The notes below the pieces were generated by a model. The model was not told the origin of the DNA. It saw only the letters and a program-made list of their open reading frames with translations, and ran no database searches. Positions 17,073 to 29,038 of a stretch of DNA of 64,000 bases are shown in pieces (within the stretch, counting starts at the first letter, position 1; each line of letters starts with the position of its first letter). The position numbers were made by a program, and so were the translations under genes. The stretch is from Pseudomonas sp. GM21 (GTDB lineage: Bacteria; Pseudomonadota; Gammaproteobacteria; Pseudomonadales; Pseudomonadaceae), in the NCBI RefSeq assembly GCF_000282215.1, contig NZ_AKJS01000080.1, forward strand, positions 1 to 64,000, written 5' to 3'.

Positions 17073-17394
17073 TACAACCGCGGCCAATCAAATCATTGGT
17101 GGCGACCCAGTACACCAGGCCTTCCTCACCTTTTACGTGAAACGCCAGCATGTCGTTGCTGTACAGCGAACCTTCGGCGCCCGGCTCAAGCTTCAGGCGA
17201 TAGACCTGATCCGCACCACCGAGGCGAACTTCGACTTCCTTGCGGCTGTCGTCGGTGTAGCGCCACAGCACTTTGGCCTGGCTGTCGCAGGTCCAGGTGG
17301 TCCAGTTATCCACAGGGGCGGACGACTGGAACAGGTTCAACTGAGCGCAACCGGCCAGCAACGCCAGCGCCGTAACGGCGATAAAACCTTTCAT
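17065..17394 (-). CDS. MliC-like lysozyme-inhibitor lipoprotein
   Basis: A 109-residue lipoprotein. The signal peptide is MKGFIAVTALALLAGC with lipid-accepting Cys16. The mature part has the MliC pattern: WTCDSQAKVLWRY, then a strand-rich core YRLKL, then SLYSNDMLAFHVKGEEG and a final Cys (GRGC). MliC proteins bind and inhibit C-type lysozyme at the cell envelope; here the conserved Ser/Lys loop looks preserved. GAGGAAC sits eight bases before ATG 17394. It lies between fba and a second lipoprotein gene on the same strand. Confidence 0.8.
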   Translation of the reverse strand: MKGFIAVTALALLAGCAQLNLFQSSAPVDNWTTWTCDSQAKVLWRYTDDSRKEVEVRLGGADQVYRLKLEPGAEGSLYSNDMLAFHVKGEEGLVYWVATNDLIGRGCKL

Positions 17395-17450
17395 CCATGT
17401 TCCTCGACTGACGGCGCACGCCGCCAGCCCTGAGTAATGAGTCAGACCCG

Positions 17451-17672
17451 TCAAGGACAGCCATGTTCCTTGGCGGGTGTCTGTGTCTCGTATTTATCCA
17501 GGCCATCCGGCCCGGAACGCTTGTTGATCACAGGATTGGTTTCCGCTTGCCAATCGGCCTGGTAGCAACCTTTTTCCTGGGTTTGCGGCGCAGGCTCCGG
17601 CGTGGCTTTCGGGTTACTCCCGCAAGCCGCCAGCAAGCCCGCTGCGATCAACAGCGTTAACGTCTTGACCAT
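17451..17672 (-). CDS. Small lipoprotein of unknown function
   Basis: A 73-residue protein with signal MVKTLTLLIAAGLLAAC and lipid-accepting Cys17. A proline-rich linker (NPKATPEPAPQTQ) follows, then a short Cys-containing tail (GCYQADW ... EHGCP) that could form one disulfide. AGGAG lies seven bases before ATG 17672. It sits 34 bp beyond the pgk stop, on the same strand, so it may be cotranscribed with pgk. No known family recognised. Confidence 0.78.
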   Translation of the reverse strand: MVKTLTLLIAAGLLAACGSNPKATPEPAPQTQEKGCYQADWQAETNPVINKRSGPDGLDKYETQTPAKEHGCP

Positions 17673-17706
17673 GTCAACACTCCTTTGCCTGGTCAAACGG
17701 GCGGCC

Positions 17707-18870
17707 TCAGGCCTTGGCCCGGCTTTCCAGGACTTCAACGGCTGGCAGCACTTTGCCTTCGACGAATTCGAGGAACGCGCCGCCACCGGTAGAAATGTAG
17801 GAGATCTGATCCGCAACGCCATATTTATCGATGGCCGCCAGGGTGTCGCCGCCGCCAGCGATGGAGAACGCCGAGCTTTCCGCGATGGCTTGGGCCAACA
17901 CTTTGGTGCCGTTGCCGAACTGGTCAAATTCGAACACGCCTACCGGGCCGTTCCACAAAATGGTCTTGGACGACTTCAGCAACTCGGCGAAATTCGCTGC
18001 GGTCTGCGGGCCGATGTCCAGGATCATGTCGTCGGCAGCCACGTCAGCGATCAGCTTGACGGTAGCAGTGGCGCTTTCAGCGAACTCCTTGGCAACCACG
18101 ACGTCAACTGGCAGCGGCACGCTGACCTTGGCGGCGATGGCGCGAGCGGTGTCCAGCAGGTCCGGTTCGTACAGGGACTTGCCAACCGGGTGACCGGCAG
18201 CGGCCAGGAAGGTGTTGGCGATGCCGCCGCCGACGATCAGCTGATTGCAGATCTGGCTCAGGCTGTTCAGAACGTCGAGCTTGGTCGAGACCTTGGAGCC
18301 GGCAACGATGGCGGCCATTGGCTGGGCCGGGGCGCCGAGGGCTTTGCCCAGAGCGTCCAGTTCAGCCGCCAGCAATGGGCCAGCGGCGGCAATTTTGGCG
18401 AACTTGGCCACGCCGTGGGTCGAACCCTCAGCGCGGTGAGCGGTGCCGAAGGCGTCCATCACAAACACGTCGCACAGGGCGGCGTATTGCTGGGCCAGTT
18501 CGTCAGCGTTCTTTTTCTCGCCTTTGTTAAAGCGCACGTTTTCGAACAGCACGATCTCGCCGGCTTTGACGTCGACGCCGCCCAGATAGTCAGCCACCAG
18601 CGGCACTTCACGACCCAGCGCCTTGCTCAGGTAGTCCGCGACAGGCTTGAGGCTGTTCTCGGCGGAAAATTCGCCTTCGGTCGGACGGCCAAGGTGCGAG
18701 CAGACCATCACGGCCGCGCCTTTCTCCAGGGCCAGCTTGATGGTCGGCAGCGAGGCCAGGATTCGCGCATCGCTGGTGACAACACCGTCCTTGACTGGAA
18801 CGTTGAGGTCTTCGCGGATCAGTACGCGCTTACCTTGCAGATCGAGGTCGGACATCTTCAACACGGTCAT
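17707..18870 (-). CDS. pgk: Phosphoglycerate kinase
   Basis: A 387-residue enzyme transferring phosphate from 1,3-bisphosphoglycerate to ADP. Hallmarks are [12 protein letters not shown] near the N-terminus, [25 protein letters not shown] and the C-terminal nucleotide site [14 protein letters not shown] place the start at ATG 18870 ([10 protein letters not shown]), which follows the epd stop by about 17 bp and gives the usual length; the frame stays open upstream within epd. It is part of the epd-pgk-fba cluster. Confidence 0.96.
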   Translation of the reverse strand: MTVLKMSDLDLQGKRVLIREDLNVPVKDGVVTSDARILASLPTIKLALEKGAAVMVCSHLGRPTEGEFSAENSLKPVADYLSKALGREVPLVADYLGGVDVKAGEIVLFENVRFNKGEKKNADELAQQYAALCDVFVMDAFGTAHRAEGSTHGVAKFAKIAAAGPLLAAELDALGKALGAPAQPMAAIVAGSKVSTKLDVLNSLSQICNQLIVGGGIANTFLAAAGHPVGKSLYEPDLLDTARAIAAKVSVPLPVDVVVAKEFAESATATVKLIADVAADDMILDIGPQTAANFAELLKSSKTILWNGPVGVFEFDQFGNGTKVLAQAIAESSAFSIAGGGDTLAAIDKYGVADQISYISTGGGAFLEFVEGKVLPAVEVLESRAKA

Positions 18871-18887
18871 GGGTCGCAATTCCTGAG

Positions 18888-19949
18888 TTACTGTTTTGGA
18901 GAAGCTGTTGGAGTAGCTGTTTGCAGATAGTGTTCTGCAACGTCCAGCATTCGGTTGGCAAACCCCCACTCGTTGTCGAACCAGGCCAGGATGTTCACCA
19001 GCCGAGGGCCGGAAACTCGAGTCTGACTGGCATCGACGATTGCCGAATGTGGGTCATGGTTAAAATCACAACTGGCGTGAGGCAACTCGGTATAGGCCAG
19101 CAAGCCTTTGAGCGGGCCAGTAGTGGCGGCCTCGCGCAGAATCCGGTTGACCTCGGTGGCGTCGGTGTCGCTGACGGTCTGCATCGTAATATCGAGGCAG
19201 GACACGTTCACCGTCGGCACGCGTACGGCTTTGGCCTGAATTCGCCCGGCAAGTTCCGGCAGCAAGCGTTCGATGCCCCGCGCCAGACCAGTGGACACCG
19301 GGATCACCGACTGGAAGGCCGAGCGCGTACGGCGTAGGTCTTCGTGGTGATAGGCGTCAATGACTGGCTGATCGTTCATCGCTGAGTGAATGGTGGTGAT
19401 CGACACGTACTCCAGACCGATCGCCTGATCCAGCAGGCGCAACAACGGCACGCCGCAGTTGGTGGTGCAGGACGCGTTGGACACCAGCAGTTCGTCGCCG
19501 GTCAGGCAATCCTGGTTCACGCCGTAAACGATGGTGGCGTCGACATCCGCCTCGCTGGCCATCGGCTGGGAAAACAGCACACGCGGCGCGCCGGCGTCGA
19601 GGAATCGCTGGCCATCGGCACGTGTGTGATAAGCGCCGGAGCACTCCAGCACCAGATCGACGCCCAGCGACCCCCAATCGATGCCTTCGGGGGTGGCACT
19701 GCGCAGGACCTTCACGCAGTCGCCATTAATATGCAGACAATCGCCCTCAACCCGCACTTCACCGGGAAAACGCCCGTGAGTGGAGTCGAATCGTGTCAGG
19801 TATTCGATGCTGGCCATGTCAGCCAGATCGTTGATCGCGACAATTTCAAACCCGGCCTTTTCGCCTCGCTCAAACAACGCACGCAAGACGCAACGACCAA
19901 TCCGGCCATAGCCGTTGAGTGCAACTTTGTAAGGACGCGGTTGAGGCAT
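18888..19949 (-). CDS. epd: D-erythrose-4-phosphate dehydrogenase
   Basis: A 353-residue GAPDH-family enzyme. It has an N-terminal NAD site ([16 protein letters not shown]) and the catalytic cysteine in [12 protein letters not shown]. The sequence matches the Epd branch rather than glycolytic GapA, and its place between tkt and pgk is the classical epd position. The reaction is oxidation of erythrose 4-phosphate to erythronate 4-phosphate for pyridoxal phosphate synthesis. The start ATG 19949 ([13 protein letters not shown]) follows a purine stretch. About 150 bp with a REP pair separate it from tkt. Confidence 0.9.
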   Translation of the reverse strand: MPQPRPYKVALNGYGRIGRCVLRALFERGEKAGFEIVAINDLADMASIEYLTRFDSTHGRFPGEVRVEGDCLHINGDCVKVLRSATPEGIDWGSLGVDLVLECSGAYHTRADGQRFLDAGAPRVLFSQPMASEADVDATIVYGVNQDCLTGDELLVSNASCTTNCGVPLLRLLDQAIGLEYVSITTIHSAMNDQPVIDAYHHEDLRRTRSAFQSVIPVSTGLARGIERLLPELAGRIQAKAVRVPTVNVSCLDITMQTVSDTDATEVNRILREAATTGPLKGLLAYTELPHASCDFNHDPHSAIVDASQTRVSGPRLVNILAWFDNEWGFANRMLDVAEHYLQTATPTASPKQ

Positions 19950-20000
19950 GGGGTTCTCGATTACCGTGGTGAATCTGTCATTGCAGCGTTGCCTGAACCA

Positions 20001-20075
20001 CCGCTTTCGCGAGCAGGCTCGCTCCCACATGGGCAATGTAGAACCCTGTGGGAGCGAGCCTGCTCGCGAAGACGG
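20001..20075. repeat. REP pair between tkt and epd
   Basis: Facing copies ttcgcgagcaggctcgctcc and tgtgggagcgagcctgctcg are separated by about 17 nt. They could affect the relative expression of tkt and epd. Confidence 0.88.
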
Positions 20076-20100
20076 CAGTCAGGACGACGCAACTTCTGGA

Positions 20101-22098
20101 TCAGTCTTCCAACAGCTCTTCAGCCTGACCCAGGATGTTTTCCAGGGTGAAGCCGAACTCTTCGAACAAGGCTGGCGCTGGCGCCGACTCGCCGTAGGTG
20201 GTCATGCCGATCACGCGGCCTTCCAGGCCCACGTACTTGTACCAGTAGTCTGCGTGAGCAGCTTCGATGGCGATACGGGCGCTGACCTGCAACGGCAGAA
20301 CTGCTTGCTTGTAACCGGCGTCCTGGGCATCGAACACGCTGGTGCAAGGCATCGACACAACGCGCACTTTGCGACCCTGTTCGGTCAGCTTGTCGTAAGC
20401 CTGAACCGCCAGACCCACTTCGGAACCGGTGGAGATCAGGATCAGGTCAGGCTCGCCGTCGCAATCCTTCAACACGTAACCGCCACGGGCGATGTCGGCG
20501 ATTTGCAGCGCGTTGCGATCCTGGTGCTGCAGGTTCTGACGCGAGAAGATCAGCGCCGAAGGGCCGTCTTTACGCTCCAATGCGTACTTCCAGCACACCG
20601 CCGATTCAACGGCATCGGCTGGACGCCAGGTATCGAGGTTCGGCGTGCAGCGCAGGCTGGCCAGTTGCTCGATTGGCTGGTGTGTCGGGCCGTCTTCGCC
20701 CAGACCGATAGAGTCGTGGGTGTAGACGTGGATCACACGCTGCTTCATCAGGGCCGACATGCGTACCGCGTTGCGCGCGTATTCCATGAACATCAGGAAG
20801 GTCGCACCGTAAGGCACCAGACCGCCGTGCAGGGCAACGCCGTTCATGATTGCGGTCATGCCGAACTCGCGCACGCCGTAGTACATGTAGTTGCCGCTGG
20901 CGTCTTCGGCGGTGACGCCTTTGCAACCTTTCCACAGGGTCAGGTTGGAGCCGGCCAGGTCAGCCGAACCGCCGAGGAATTCAGGCAGCAATGGGCCGAA
21001 TGCGTTCAGGGCATTCTGGCTGGCTTTGCGGCTAGCGATGGTTTCGCCCTTGGCGGCCACTTCGGCGATGTAGGCCGAGGCTTTTTCGCTGAAGTCAGCC
21101 GGCAGGTCACCGCTCAGACGACGTACCAATTCGTTGGCTTCGGCAGGGAACGCAGCGGAGTAAGCAGCGAAACGCTGATCCCACTCGGCTTCGACAGCCT
21201 TGCCTGCTTCCTTGGCGTCCCAATCGGCGTAGATATCAGCCGGGATTTCGAACGGACCGTGGGTCCACTTCAGTGCAGCGCGGGTCAAGGCGATTTCCGC
21301 GTCACCCAATGGGGCACCGTGGCAGTCTTCTTTACCTTGCTTGTTCGGCGAACCGAAACCGATGGTGGTCTTGCAGCAGATCAAGGTTGGCTGCGCGCTT
21401 TTGCGTGCGGTCTCGATCGCGGTCTTGATTTCTTCAGGGTCATGACCGTCAACGTTGCGAATCACCTGCCAGTTGTAGGCTTCGAAACGCTTTGGCGTGT
21501 CGTCGGTGAACCAGCCTTCGACTTCGCCGTCGATGGAGATGCCATTGTCATCGTAGAAGGCGATCAGCTTGCCCAGGCCCAAGGTACCGGCCAGGGAAGC
21601 AACTTCGTGGGAAATGCCTTCCATCATGCAGCCATCACCCAGGAACACGTAGGTGTGGTGATCAACGATGTTGTGACCCGGACGGTTGAACTGCGCCGCC
21701 ATGACTTTTTCGGCAAGGGCAAAACCCACGGCGTTGGCCAGACCCTGGCCCAGTGGACCGGTGGTGGTTTCAACGCCCGGCGTGTAGCCGAGTTCCGGGT
21801 GGCCCGGGGTGCGGCTGTGCAGTTGGCGGAACTGCTTCAGGTCATCGATCGACAGGTCGTAGCCGGTCAGGTGCAGCAGCGAGTAGATCAACATCGAGCC
21901 GTGGCCGTTGGACAGCACGAAGCGGTCACGGTCGGCGAACGATGGATTGCTCGGGTTGTGCTTGAGGTAGTCACGCCAAAGTACTTCGGCGATATCCGCC
22001 ATACCCATAGGGGCACCGGGATGGCCGCTGTTGGCTTTTTGCACGGCATCCATGCTGAGGGCACGAATGGCGTTGGCACGCTCACGACGGCTTGGCAT
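20101..22098 (-). CDS. tkt: Transketolase
   Basis: A 665-residue thiamine diphosphate enzyme of the pentose phosphate pathway. Visible are [20 protein letters not shown], the ThDP motif [10 protein letters not shown]-type ([13 protein letters not shown] with a downstream DDNGISIDG), and the C-terminal part with [20 protein letters not shown] lies eight bases before ATG 22098. It is divergent from the ArsR-methyltransferase gene, and the 261-bp gap contains a perfect palindrome nearer to the regulator. Confidence 0.97.
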   Translation of the reverse strand: MPSRRERANAIRALSMDAVQKANSGHPGAPMGMADIAEVLWRDYLKHNPSNPSFADRDRFVLSNGHGSMLIYSLLHLTGYDLSIDDLKQFRQLHSRTPGHPELGYTPGVETTTGPLGQGLANAVGFALAEKVMAAQFNRPGHNIVDHHTYVFLGDGCMMEGISHEVASLAGTLGLGKLIAFYDDNGISIDGEVEGWFTDDTPKRFEAYNWQVIRNVDGHDPEEIKTAIETARKSAQPTLICCKTTIGFGSPNKQGKEDCHGAPLGDAEIALTRAALKWTHGPFEIPADIYADWDAKEAGKAVEAEWDQRFAAYSAAFPAEANELVRRLSGDLPADFSEKASAYIAEVAAKGETIASRKASQNALNAFGPLLPEFLGGSADLAGSNLTLWKGCKGVTAEDASGNYMYYGVREFGMTAIMNGVALHGGLVPYGATFLMFMEYARNAVRMSALMKQRVIHVYTHDSIGLGEDGPTHQPIEQLASLRCTPNLDTWRPADAVESAVCWKYALERKDGPSALIFSRQNLQHQDRNALQIADIARGGYVLKDCDGEPDLILISTGSEVGLAVQAYDKLTEQGRKVRVVSMPCTSVFDAQDAGYKQAVLPLQVSARIAIEAAHADYWYKYVGLEGRVIGMTTYGESAPAPALFEEFGFTLENILGQAEELLED

Positions 22099-22291
22099 CG
22101 CTGATCTCCTGGGGGCTTGAATAAAACGAAACGGAAAAAAGGCGAGCATTTTCCCTCACCGGGCCGCCTCGGGGCAATGACAGATAGTCATCTGGAGGCG
22201 TTTTTCCAATGGATTGCGGTGGTTTCGACTGATGAAACCTTTCCGCTATCCGTTTATTGACCGACGCTGACGACGAGAAGTGCCACCTATC

Positions 22292-22321
22292 GAGCAATAT
22301 CAAAACTTTTTGATATTGCTC
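22292..22321. promoter_or_regulatory. Perfect 14-bp-arm palindrome, likely operator of the ArsR-type regulator
   Basis: gagcaatatcaaaa (22292-22305) and ttttgatattgctc (22308-22321) are exact reverse complements with a 2-nt centre. The site lies 38 bp before the start of the ArsR-family regulator gene. Placement and symmetry fit a dimeric winged-helix repressor site controlling the regulator-metK unit; binding is inferred. Confidence 0.75.
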
Positions 22322-22359
22322 TTGCGGGGATTTCGGCCCGTCACTAGACTGCTGGCCTT

Positions 22360-23355
22360 ATGAATCTACCCGCGCCTTCCATTCAACATGACGATTGCGA
22401 CGAACTGGCGGCCCTCTGCAAGGCCGGCGGCGATCCTCTGCGTCTGAATGTATTGCGCGCACTGGCCAACGATTCGTTCGGTGTACTGGAACTGGCGCAG
22501 ATCTTCGGCATCGGCCAATCCGGCATGAGTCATCACCTCAAGGTATTGGCCCAGGCCGGCCTGGTGGCGACCCGCCGTGAAGGCAATGCGATTTTCTACC
22601 GTCGCGCCCTGCCCCATACCGACCTGCTGGGTGGCAAGCTGCACACCGCCCTGCTGGAAGAAGTGGACAATCTGACCCTGCCCGCCGATGTGCGGTCGCG
22701 AATCGCTCAGGTGCATGGGCAGCGAGCAGCGGCCAGCCAGGACTTTTTCTCGCGGGTCGCGGAGAAATTTCGCGCCCAGCAAGATTTGATCGCCGGCCTG
22801 CCGCAGTACCGCGAAAGCGTGCTGGCCTTGCTCGACAAGTTGAGTTTCGGCAAAGGCGCCACGGCTATTGAAGTCGGCCCCGGTGACGGCGAGTTTCTGC
22901 CGGAACTGGCGCGCCGCTTCACTGAAGTCACCGCGCTGGACAACAGCCCGGCAATGCTCGAACTGGCCCGCCAGGTCTGTGAACGTGAAAAGCTGGCTAA
23001 CGTCAGCCTGCAATTGGCCGATGCATTGAACGGTGTAAGCCTTCAAGCCGATTGCGTTGTACTGAACATGGTATTGCACCATTTCGCCGCACCGGCCGAA
23101 GCACTAAAACACATGGCCGACTTGCTGCAAACGGGTGGAAGCCTGCTCGTGACAGAGTTATGTAGCCACAACCAGAGTTGGGCCAGGGAGGCCTGCGGTG
23201 ATCTCTGGTTGGGGTTTGAACAGGACGATTTGGCCCGTTGGGCCACCGCTGCGGGACTCGTTCCCGGGGAAAGCCTCTATGTAGGCTTACGTAATGGTTT
23301 CCAGATCCAGGTTCGCCACTTTCAGCGACCGACTGGCGACACTCACCATCGGTAA
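22360..23355 (+). CDS. ArsR-family regulator fused to a SAM-dependent methyltransferase domain (SahR-like)
   Basis: A 331-residue two-domain protein. Residues about 12-95 are an ArsR winged helix ([20 protein letters not shown], then [18 protein letters not shown]). Residues about 160-320 are a class I methyltransferase fold with the SAM loop [15 protein letters not shown]. Proteins of this build next to methyl-cycle genes belong with the SahR-type regulators described in Proteobacteria as SAH-responsive; that identity is inference. Its stop is only 17 bp before metK, so the two are probably one transcript. A perfect palindrome lies just upstream. Confidence 0.87.
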   Translation: MNLPAPSIQHDDCDELAALCKAGGDPLRLNVLRALANDSFGVLELAQIFGIGQSGMSHHLKVLAQAGLVATRREGNAIFYRRALPHTDLLGGKLHTALLEEVDNLTLPADVRSRIAQVHGQRAAASQDFFSRVAEKFRAQQDLIAGLPQYRESVLALLDKLSFGKGATAIEVGPGDGEFLPELARRFTEVTALDNSPAMLELARQVCEREKLANVSLQLADALNGVSLQADCVVLNMVLHHFAAPAEALKHMADLLQTGGSLLVTELCSHNQSWAREACGDLWLGFEQDDLARWATAAGLVPGESLYVGLRNGFQIQVRHFQRPTGDTHHR

Positions 23356-23372
23356 ATTCAGGAAACATCGAG

Positions 23373-24563
23373 ATGAGCGAATACTCCCTCTTCACCTCCG
23401 AGTCCGTGTCTGAAGGACATCCGGACAAAATCGCCGACCAGATTTCCGATGCGGTGCTGGACGCCATCATTGCTGAAGACAAGTTCGCCCGTGTAGCGGT
23501 CGAGACCCTGGTAAAAACCGGCGTTGCAATCATCGCCGGTGAAGTGACCACCTCGGCCTGGGTCGATCTGGAAGAGATCGTGCGTAACGTCATTCTGGAC
23601 ATCGGCTACGACAGCTCCGATGTCGGCTTCGACGGCGCCACTTGCGGTGTGATGAACATCATCGGCAAGCAGTCCCCTGACATCAACCAGGGTGTTGACC
23701 GTGCCAAACCGGAAGATCAGGGTGCCGGCGACCAGGGCCTGATGTTCGGTTACGCCAGCAATGAAACCGACGTGCTGATGCCAGCACCGATCACGTTCTC
23801 GCACCAGCTTGTGCAACGGCAAGCCGAAGCCCGTAAATCCGGCCTGCTGCCTTGGCTGCGCCCGGACGCCAAGTCGCAAGTGACTTGCCGTTACGAAGGC
23901 GGCAAGGTTGTCGGTATCGATGCCGTTGTATTGTCGACCCAGCACAACCCTGACGTGTCGTACAAAGACCTGCGCGAAGGCGTGATGGAGCTGATCGTCA
24001 AGCACGTACTGCCTGCCGAACTGCTGAGCAAGGACACCCAGTTCCACATCAACCCGACTGGCCAGTTCATCATCGGCGGCCCGGTTGGCGACTGCGGTCT
24101 GACCGGCCGCAAGATCATCGTCGACAGCTACGGCGGCATGGCCCGTCACGGCGGCGGCGCGTTCTCCGGTAAAGATCCATCGAAGGTTGACCGTTCGGCC
24201 GCCTATGCCGGTCGTTACGTGGCCAAGAACATCGTTGCCGCCGGCCTGGCCGAGCGCTGCGAGATCCAGGTTTCCTACGCGATCGGTGTTGCCCAGCCTA
24301 CGTCGATCTCGTTGAACACCTTCGGCACCGGCAAAATCAGCGACGACAAAATCGTCAAACTGGTTCGCGAAATATTCGACCTGCGTCCATACGCAATCAC
24401 CACCATGCTCAACCTGCTGCACCCGATGTACCAGGAAACCGCGGCGTACGGCCACTTCGGCCGCACCCCGGCCACCAAGACCGTGGGCGATGACACTTTC
24501 ACCACGTTCACCTGGGAAAAAACCGACCGCGCCGACGACCTGCGTCTGGCTGCTGGCTTGTAA
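23373..24563 (+). CDS. metK: S-adenosylmethionine synthetase
   Basis: A 396-residue enzyme making SAM from methionine and ATP. Hallmarks: [21 protein letters not shown] at the N-terminus (His of GHPDK), [12 protein letters not shown] in the middle, and [16 protein letters not shown] in the C-terminal part. The start ATG 23373 follows aggaaac. It lies immediately behind the SahR-like regulator gene, which argues for control of SAM synthesis by SAH or SAM levels. A strong terminator follows. Confidence 0.97.
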   Translation: MSEYSLFTSESVSEGHPDKIADQISDAVLDAIIAEDKFARVAVETLVKTGVAIIAGEVTTSAWVDLEEIVRNVILDIGYDSSDVGFDGATCGVMNIIGKQSPDINQGVDRAKPEDQGAGDQGLMFGYASNETDVLMPAPITFSHQLVQRQAEARKSGLLPWLRPDAKSQVTCRYEGGKVVGIDAVVLSTQHNPDVSYKDLREGVMELIVKHVLPAELLSKDTQFHINPTGQFIIGGPVGDCGLTGRKIIVDSYGGMARHGGGAFSGKDPSKVDRSAAYAGRYVAKNIVAAGLAERCEIQVSYAIGVAQPTSISLNTFGTGKISDDKIVKLVREIFDLRPYAITTMLNLLHPMYQETAAYGHFGRTPATKTVGDDTFTTFTWEKTDRADDLRLAAGL

Positions 24564-24585
24564 GACTTCCCCCGGCGGTACCCAA

Positions 24586-24618
24586 AGCCCTGCACGGTTC
24601 GCCGTGCGGGGCTTTTTA
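24586..24618 (+). terminator. Intrinsic terminator of metK
   Basis: gccctgcacgg-ttcg-ccgtgcggggc followed by a T run: a long GC stem with a UUCG tetraloop, 23 bp after the metK stop. Confidence 0.92.
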
Positions 24619-24646
24619 TTGCGTTATTGCGCGAAATCCAACAAAT

Positions 24647-24717
24647 CGCAGCCTCGTTTCACTCGACAGCTCCTACAGGGATCTGTGTAGCAGATGTCGA
24701 GTGAAACGAGGCTGCGA
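24647..24717. repeat. Inverted repeat, GTAGCAGCTG family
   Basis: The arms cgcagcctcgtttcactcga and tcgagtgaaacgaggctgcg are perfect reverse complements, flanked inward by cagctcctaca / tgtagcagatg. The arm core tttcactcga differs from that in the copies at 1508 and 12492 but stays self-complementary. Confidence 0.88.
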
Positions 24718-24807
24718 GCTTTTGATCTCCTCGCCTCGAAACACACCGAAAAACATCGTCGCTGCCAACATCCGAATGCGGACTAACCTTGAAAGCACTC
24801 CACCTGA

Positions 24808-26496
<1,689 letters not shown>

Positions 26497-26594
26497 GGAC
26501 TGGCAATGCCCGGCGTCCCGGGAACCCCTAGGTGCCGATGCGCTCCAACGCCCATCGCCACACTGACCTGCTTGCTTTTGCACATGGAGCTTTT

Positions 26595-26990
26595 ATGAAA
26601 ATTCTTTCACCACTCGCCCTGCTGACCCTTTGCAGTGTGTTGGCCGCTCCGCTGATGGCGGATGAAGAAGCGCCGGGGCTGAGCGGTTGCGCTGCAAAAA
26701 AACAAGGCATCATCAATCAGATCGAACTGGCCAAGTCGCGCGACAACACCGACCAGTTAGCAGGCCTGGAAACCGCCCTGAGCGAAGTCACCACTCATTG
26801 CACCGATGCCTCACTGAAGAAAGAAAGGGAAAACAAAGTCCTCGACGCCAAGCATGAAGTCAGCAAGCGTCAGGCCGACCTCGACAGCGCCATGAAAAAA
26901 GGCGATCCCGAGAAGATCAACAAGCGCAAAGACAAACTCGCCCAGGCCCGCAAGGAGCTGCAGGATGCGCTCGACGAATTGGACAAGTAA
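26595..26990 (+). CDS. DUF1090 periplasmic protein
   Basis: A 131-residue protein with an N-terminal signal peptide (MKILSPLALLTLCSVLAAP, cut near ADEE) and a long charged, helical mature part (GCAAKKQGIINQIELAKS, HCTDASLKKERENKVLDAK). Two cysteines could form a disulfide. This is the DUF1090 (YqjC-like) pattern, function unknown. I use ATG 26595 with TGGAG upstream rather than the upstream in-frame ATG 26532, because only the shorter form has the signal peptide at its N-terminus. Confidence 0.85.
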   Translation: MKILSPLALLTLCSVLAAPLMADEEAPGLSGCAAKKQGIINQIELAKSRDNTDQLAGLETALSEVTTHCTDASLKKERENKVLDAKHEVSKRQADLDSAMKKGDPEKINKRKDKLAQARKELQDALDELDK

Positions 26991-27019
26991 GTCCCCGGCC
27001 GAGCATCTGAACTTTGCAG

Positions 27020-27123
27020 TGATCGTTCCCACGCTCTGCGTGGGCATGCAGCCCGTGACGCTCCGCGTCACTGGACGCGGAGCGTCCCTTGAGGCATTCC
27101 CACGCAGAGCATGGGAACGATCA
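27020..27123. repeat. Inverted repeat, CGTTCCCACGC family
   Basis: Outer arms tgatcgttcccacgctctgc and gcagagcatgggaacgatca enclose the inner pair gtgacgctccgcgtcac and ggacgcggagcgtcc. Same family as 8377 and 44030. Confidence 0.9.
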
Positions 27124-27134
27124 ACAAGCAAGAA

Positions 27135-27584
27135 TCAATGATCCCGAAACTGTTTATGGCAAGCACTGCAGGCATCTTCGACTTTCTGCACCGCCGGCCC
27201 AAGGTTGCTGACCTTGTAAGGCTGAACCTGGCTGGCGATCACCAATTCACCGGTGGCGGCTTCAAGGTCGCGGGACATTTCCTGAAAACGTGCCTGTTGT
27301 TGCCAGACATTGTCCTTGGCACTGGTGTGATCTTCTTCGCGCACCTGTGGAAAATGTTTCCACGGTTCACGGGACAGCGCATCGAGTTTCACGGCGCCAT
27401 CGGCGAATTTCTGGCCATCAAATGCAATGCGACCACGCAACATGCCGCCCAGGTCTTCGCCGGTATTGAGCATCTGCTTGAAGATCGCCTTGCGCTGACC
27501 CAGCGGCGAATTCGGGTCAACACCGCCGCAAGCGGACAGCATGAGGCACGCCAGCAATACAACAGAAAGTCTTTTGAAAGTCAT
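27135..27584 (-). CDS. Cytochrome c'-type lipoprotein
   Basis: A 149-residue protein. The signal MTFKRLSVVLLACLMLSAC ends in a lipobox (Cys19). The mature part is mostly helical, and a single haem site CSACHKQFRDH lies at the extreme C-terminus, the cytochrome c' arrangement of a four-helix bundle with C-terminal CxxCH. It would be a membrane-anchored periplasmic haem protein. The role (NO binding or electron transfer) cannot be told from sequence. It is divergent from mltA. Confidence 0.87.
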   Translation of the reverse strand: MTFKRLSVVLLACLMLSACGGVDPNSPLGQRKAIFKQMLNTGEDLGGMLRGRIAFDGQKFADGAVKLDALSREPWKHFPQVREEDHTSAKDNVWQQQARFQEMSRDLEAATGELVIASQVQPYKVSNLGPAVQKVEDACSACHKQFRDH

Positions 27585-27712
27585 GGTGGCTTCAGGTCAC
27601 GGGAAACGGCGGCCAGTATCCTCGCGTCATCGACAAAGACCAATAGCCCTATTATCAATATGGGTTGTTTGAGCGCATGGAGCACTCAGGCGACCGACAG
27701 AGGAATTACTCC

Positions 27713-28897
27713 ATGAACAGCCGTTTCAAGGCATGGCGTCACCACCTCGCGTGGACTCTTCCCATGGTGGCCGTACTCGCCGGCTGCACCGGCGGCGATA
27801 ACAACAAGCCAAAAACCCACGCCCTGGCCACCTACTCCAGTGCCACTTGGGAAGCGCTGCCAACGGTGTCCGACAACGACCTGGTCGCCGGTTTCGGTTC
27901 GTGGCGCAGCGCCTGCAACCGACTCAAGGCCGACCCGGTCTGGGGCCCGACCTGCGCGGCTTCTGCCAACGTGCCGCAAACCGCCCCTGACATCCGCAAT
28001 TTTCTGAAACAAAACCTGGATGTCTATGGCCTGCGCGCCGCCAATGACAACCCCAACGGCTTGATCACCGGTTATTACGAACCGGTCTACCCCGGCAGCC
28101 TGACCCAGACCGCGACGGCCAACATCCCGGTCTACGGCGTGCCCGAAGACATGATCATTGTCTCGCTCGACAGTGTCTATCCGGAACTCAAGGGCAAGCG
28201 CCTGCGCGGCCGGCTTGAAGGGCGGGTACTCAAGCCTTACGACGATGCGGCAACAATTGGAACCAAGGGTGTCAAGGCGCCGGTAGTTGCCTGGCTGACC
28301 GACCCGATGAACCTGCAATTCCTGCAAATCCAGGGTTCGGGGCGTATCCAGCTCGATGACGGTCGCCAACTGCGCATCGCTTACGCCGACCAGAACGGCC
28401 ATCCGTATCGGCCTATCGGGCGCTGGCTGGTTGAGCAAGGCGAGCTGAAAAAAGAAGATGTCACCATGGGCGCGATCAGCACGTGGGCCAAGGCCAATCC
28501 GACGCGTATTCCCGAGCTGCTGGCCAGCAACCCTAGTTATGTGTTTTTCACCCGCAACCCGGACAGCAACGAAGGGCCTCGCGGTTCGTTGAATGTGCCG
28601 TTGACGGCGGGATATAGCGCGGCAGTGGACCGCAAGGTGATTCCGCTGGGTAGCCTGTTATGGCTGTCCACCACCAAACCGGACGGCACTGCGCTGGTTC
28701 GCCCGGTGGCGGCTCAAGATACCGGCGGAGCGATTGCCGGCGAGGTCCGCGCGGATTTGTTCTGGGGCACAGGTGAAGCGGCCGGGCAGTTGGCCGGGGA
28801 TATGAAGCAGCAAGGGCAGATCTGGATGTTGTGGCCTAAAGGAGCCGCGTTGCCGCAGGTGCCTCAGGTGGCTGATGCGGCGAAGACCAATCCTTGA
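27713..28897 (+). CDS. mltA: Membrane-bound lytic murein transglycosylase A
   Basis: A 394-residue lipoprotein with a lipobox (VLAGC, Cys25). The MltA domain includes GLITGYYEPVYPGS and QIQGSGRIQL, and a C-terminal 3D domain carries the catalytic Asp in AAQDTGGAI. It cleaves the MurNAc-GlcNAc bond with formation of 1,6-anhydromuramic ends at the inner face of the outer membrane. The start is ATG 27713 with AGGA upstream; an in-frame start at 27665 would bury the signal peptide. Confidence 0.94.
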   Translation: MNSRFKAWRHHLAWTLPMVAVLAGCTGGDNNKPKTHALATYSSATWEALPTVSDNDLVAGFGSWRSACNRLKADPVWGPTCAASANVPQTAPDIRNFLKQNLDVYGLRAANDNPNGLITGYYEPVYPGSLTQTATANIPVYGVPEDMIIVSLDSVYPELKGKRLRGRLEGRVLKPYDDAATIGTKGVKAPVVAWLTDPMNLQFLQIQGSGRIQLDDGRQLRIAYADQNGHPYRPIGRWLVEQGELKKEDVTMGAISTWAKANPTRIPELLASNPSYVFFTRNPDSNEGPRGSLNVPLTAGYSAAVDRKVIPLGSLLWLSTTKPDGTALVRPVAAQDTGGAIAGEVRADLFWGTGEAAGQLAGDMKQQGQIWMLWPKGAALPQVPQVADAAKTNP

Positions 28898-28920
28898 GTC
28901 CTGTAGCGACTGACAGATAG

Positions 28921-29020
28921 CTTTCGCGAGCAGGCTCGCTCCCACAGGGGATCTTCGGTGAATACAACATGCGTGACCGAACACAGTCCAGTGTGGGAGC
29001 GAGCCTGCTCGCGAAGGGGT
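28921..29020. repeat. REP pair between convergent mltA and MAPEG genes
   Basis: Facing copies ttcgcgagcaggctcgctcc and tgtgggagcgagcctgctcg sit between two convergent genes. Confidence 0.88.
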
Positions 29021-29038
29021 AAAACCAATGAAGCTCTG

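Noticed and set aside
19948..22104. A 718-codon open frame on the plus strand
   Set aside because: It lies antisense to tkt and epd and has no recognisable domains; it is a GC-rich shadow of the real genes.
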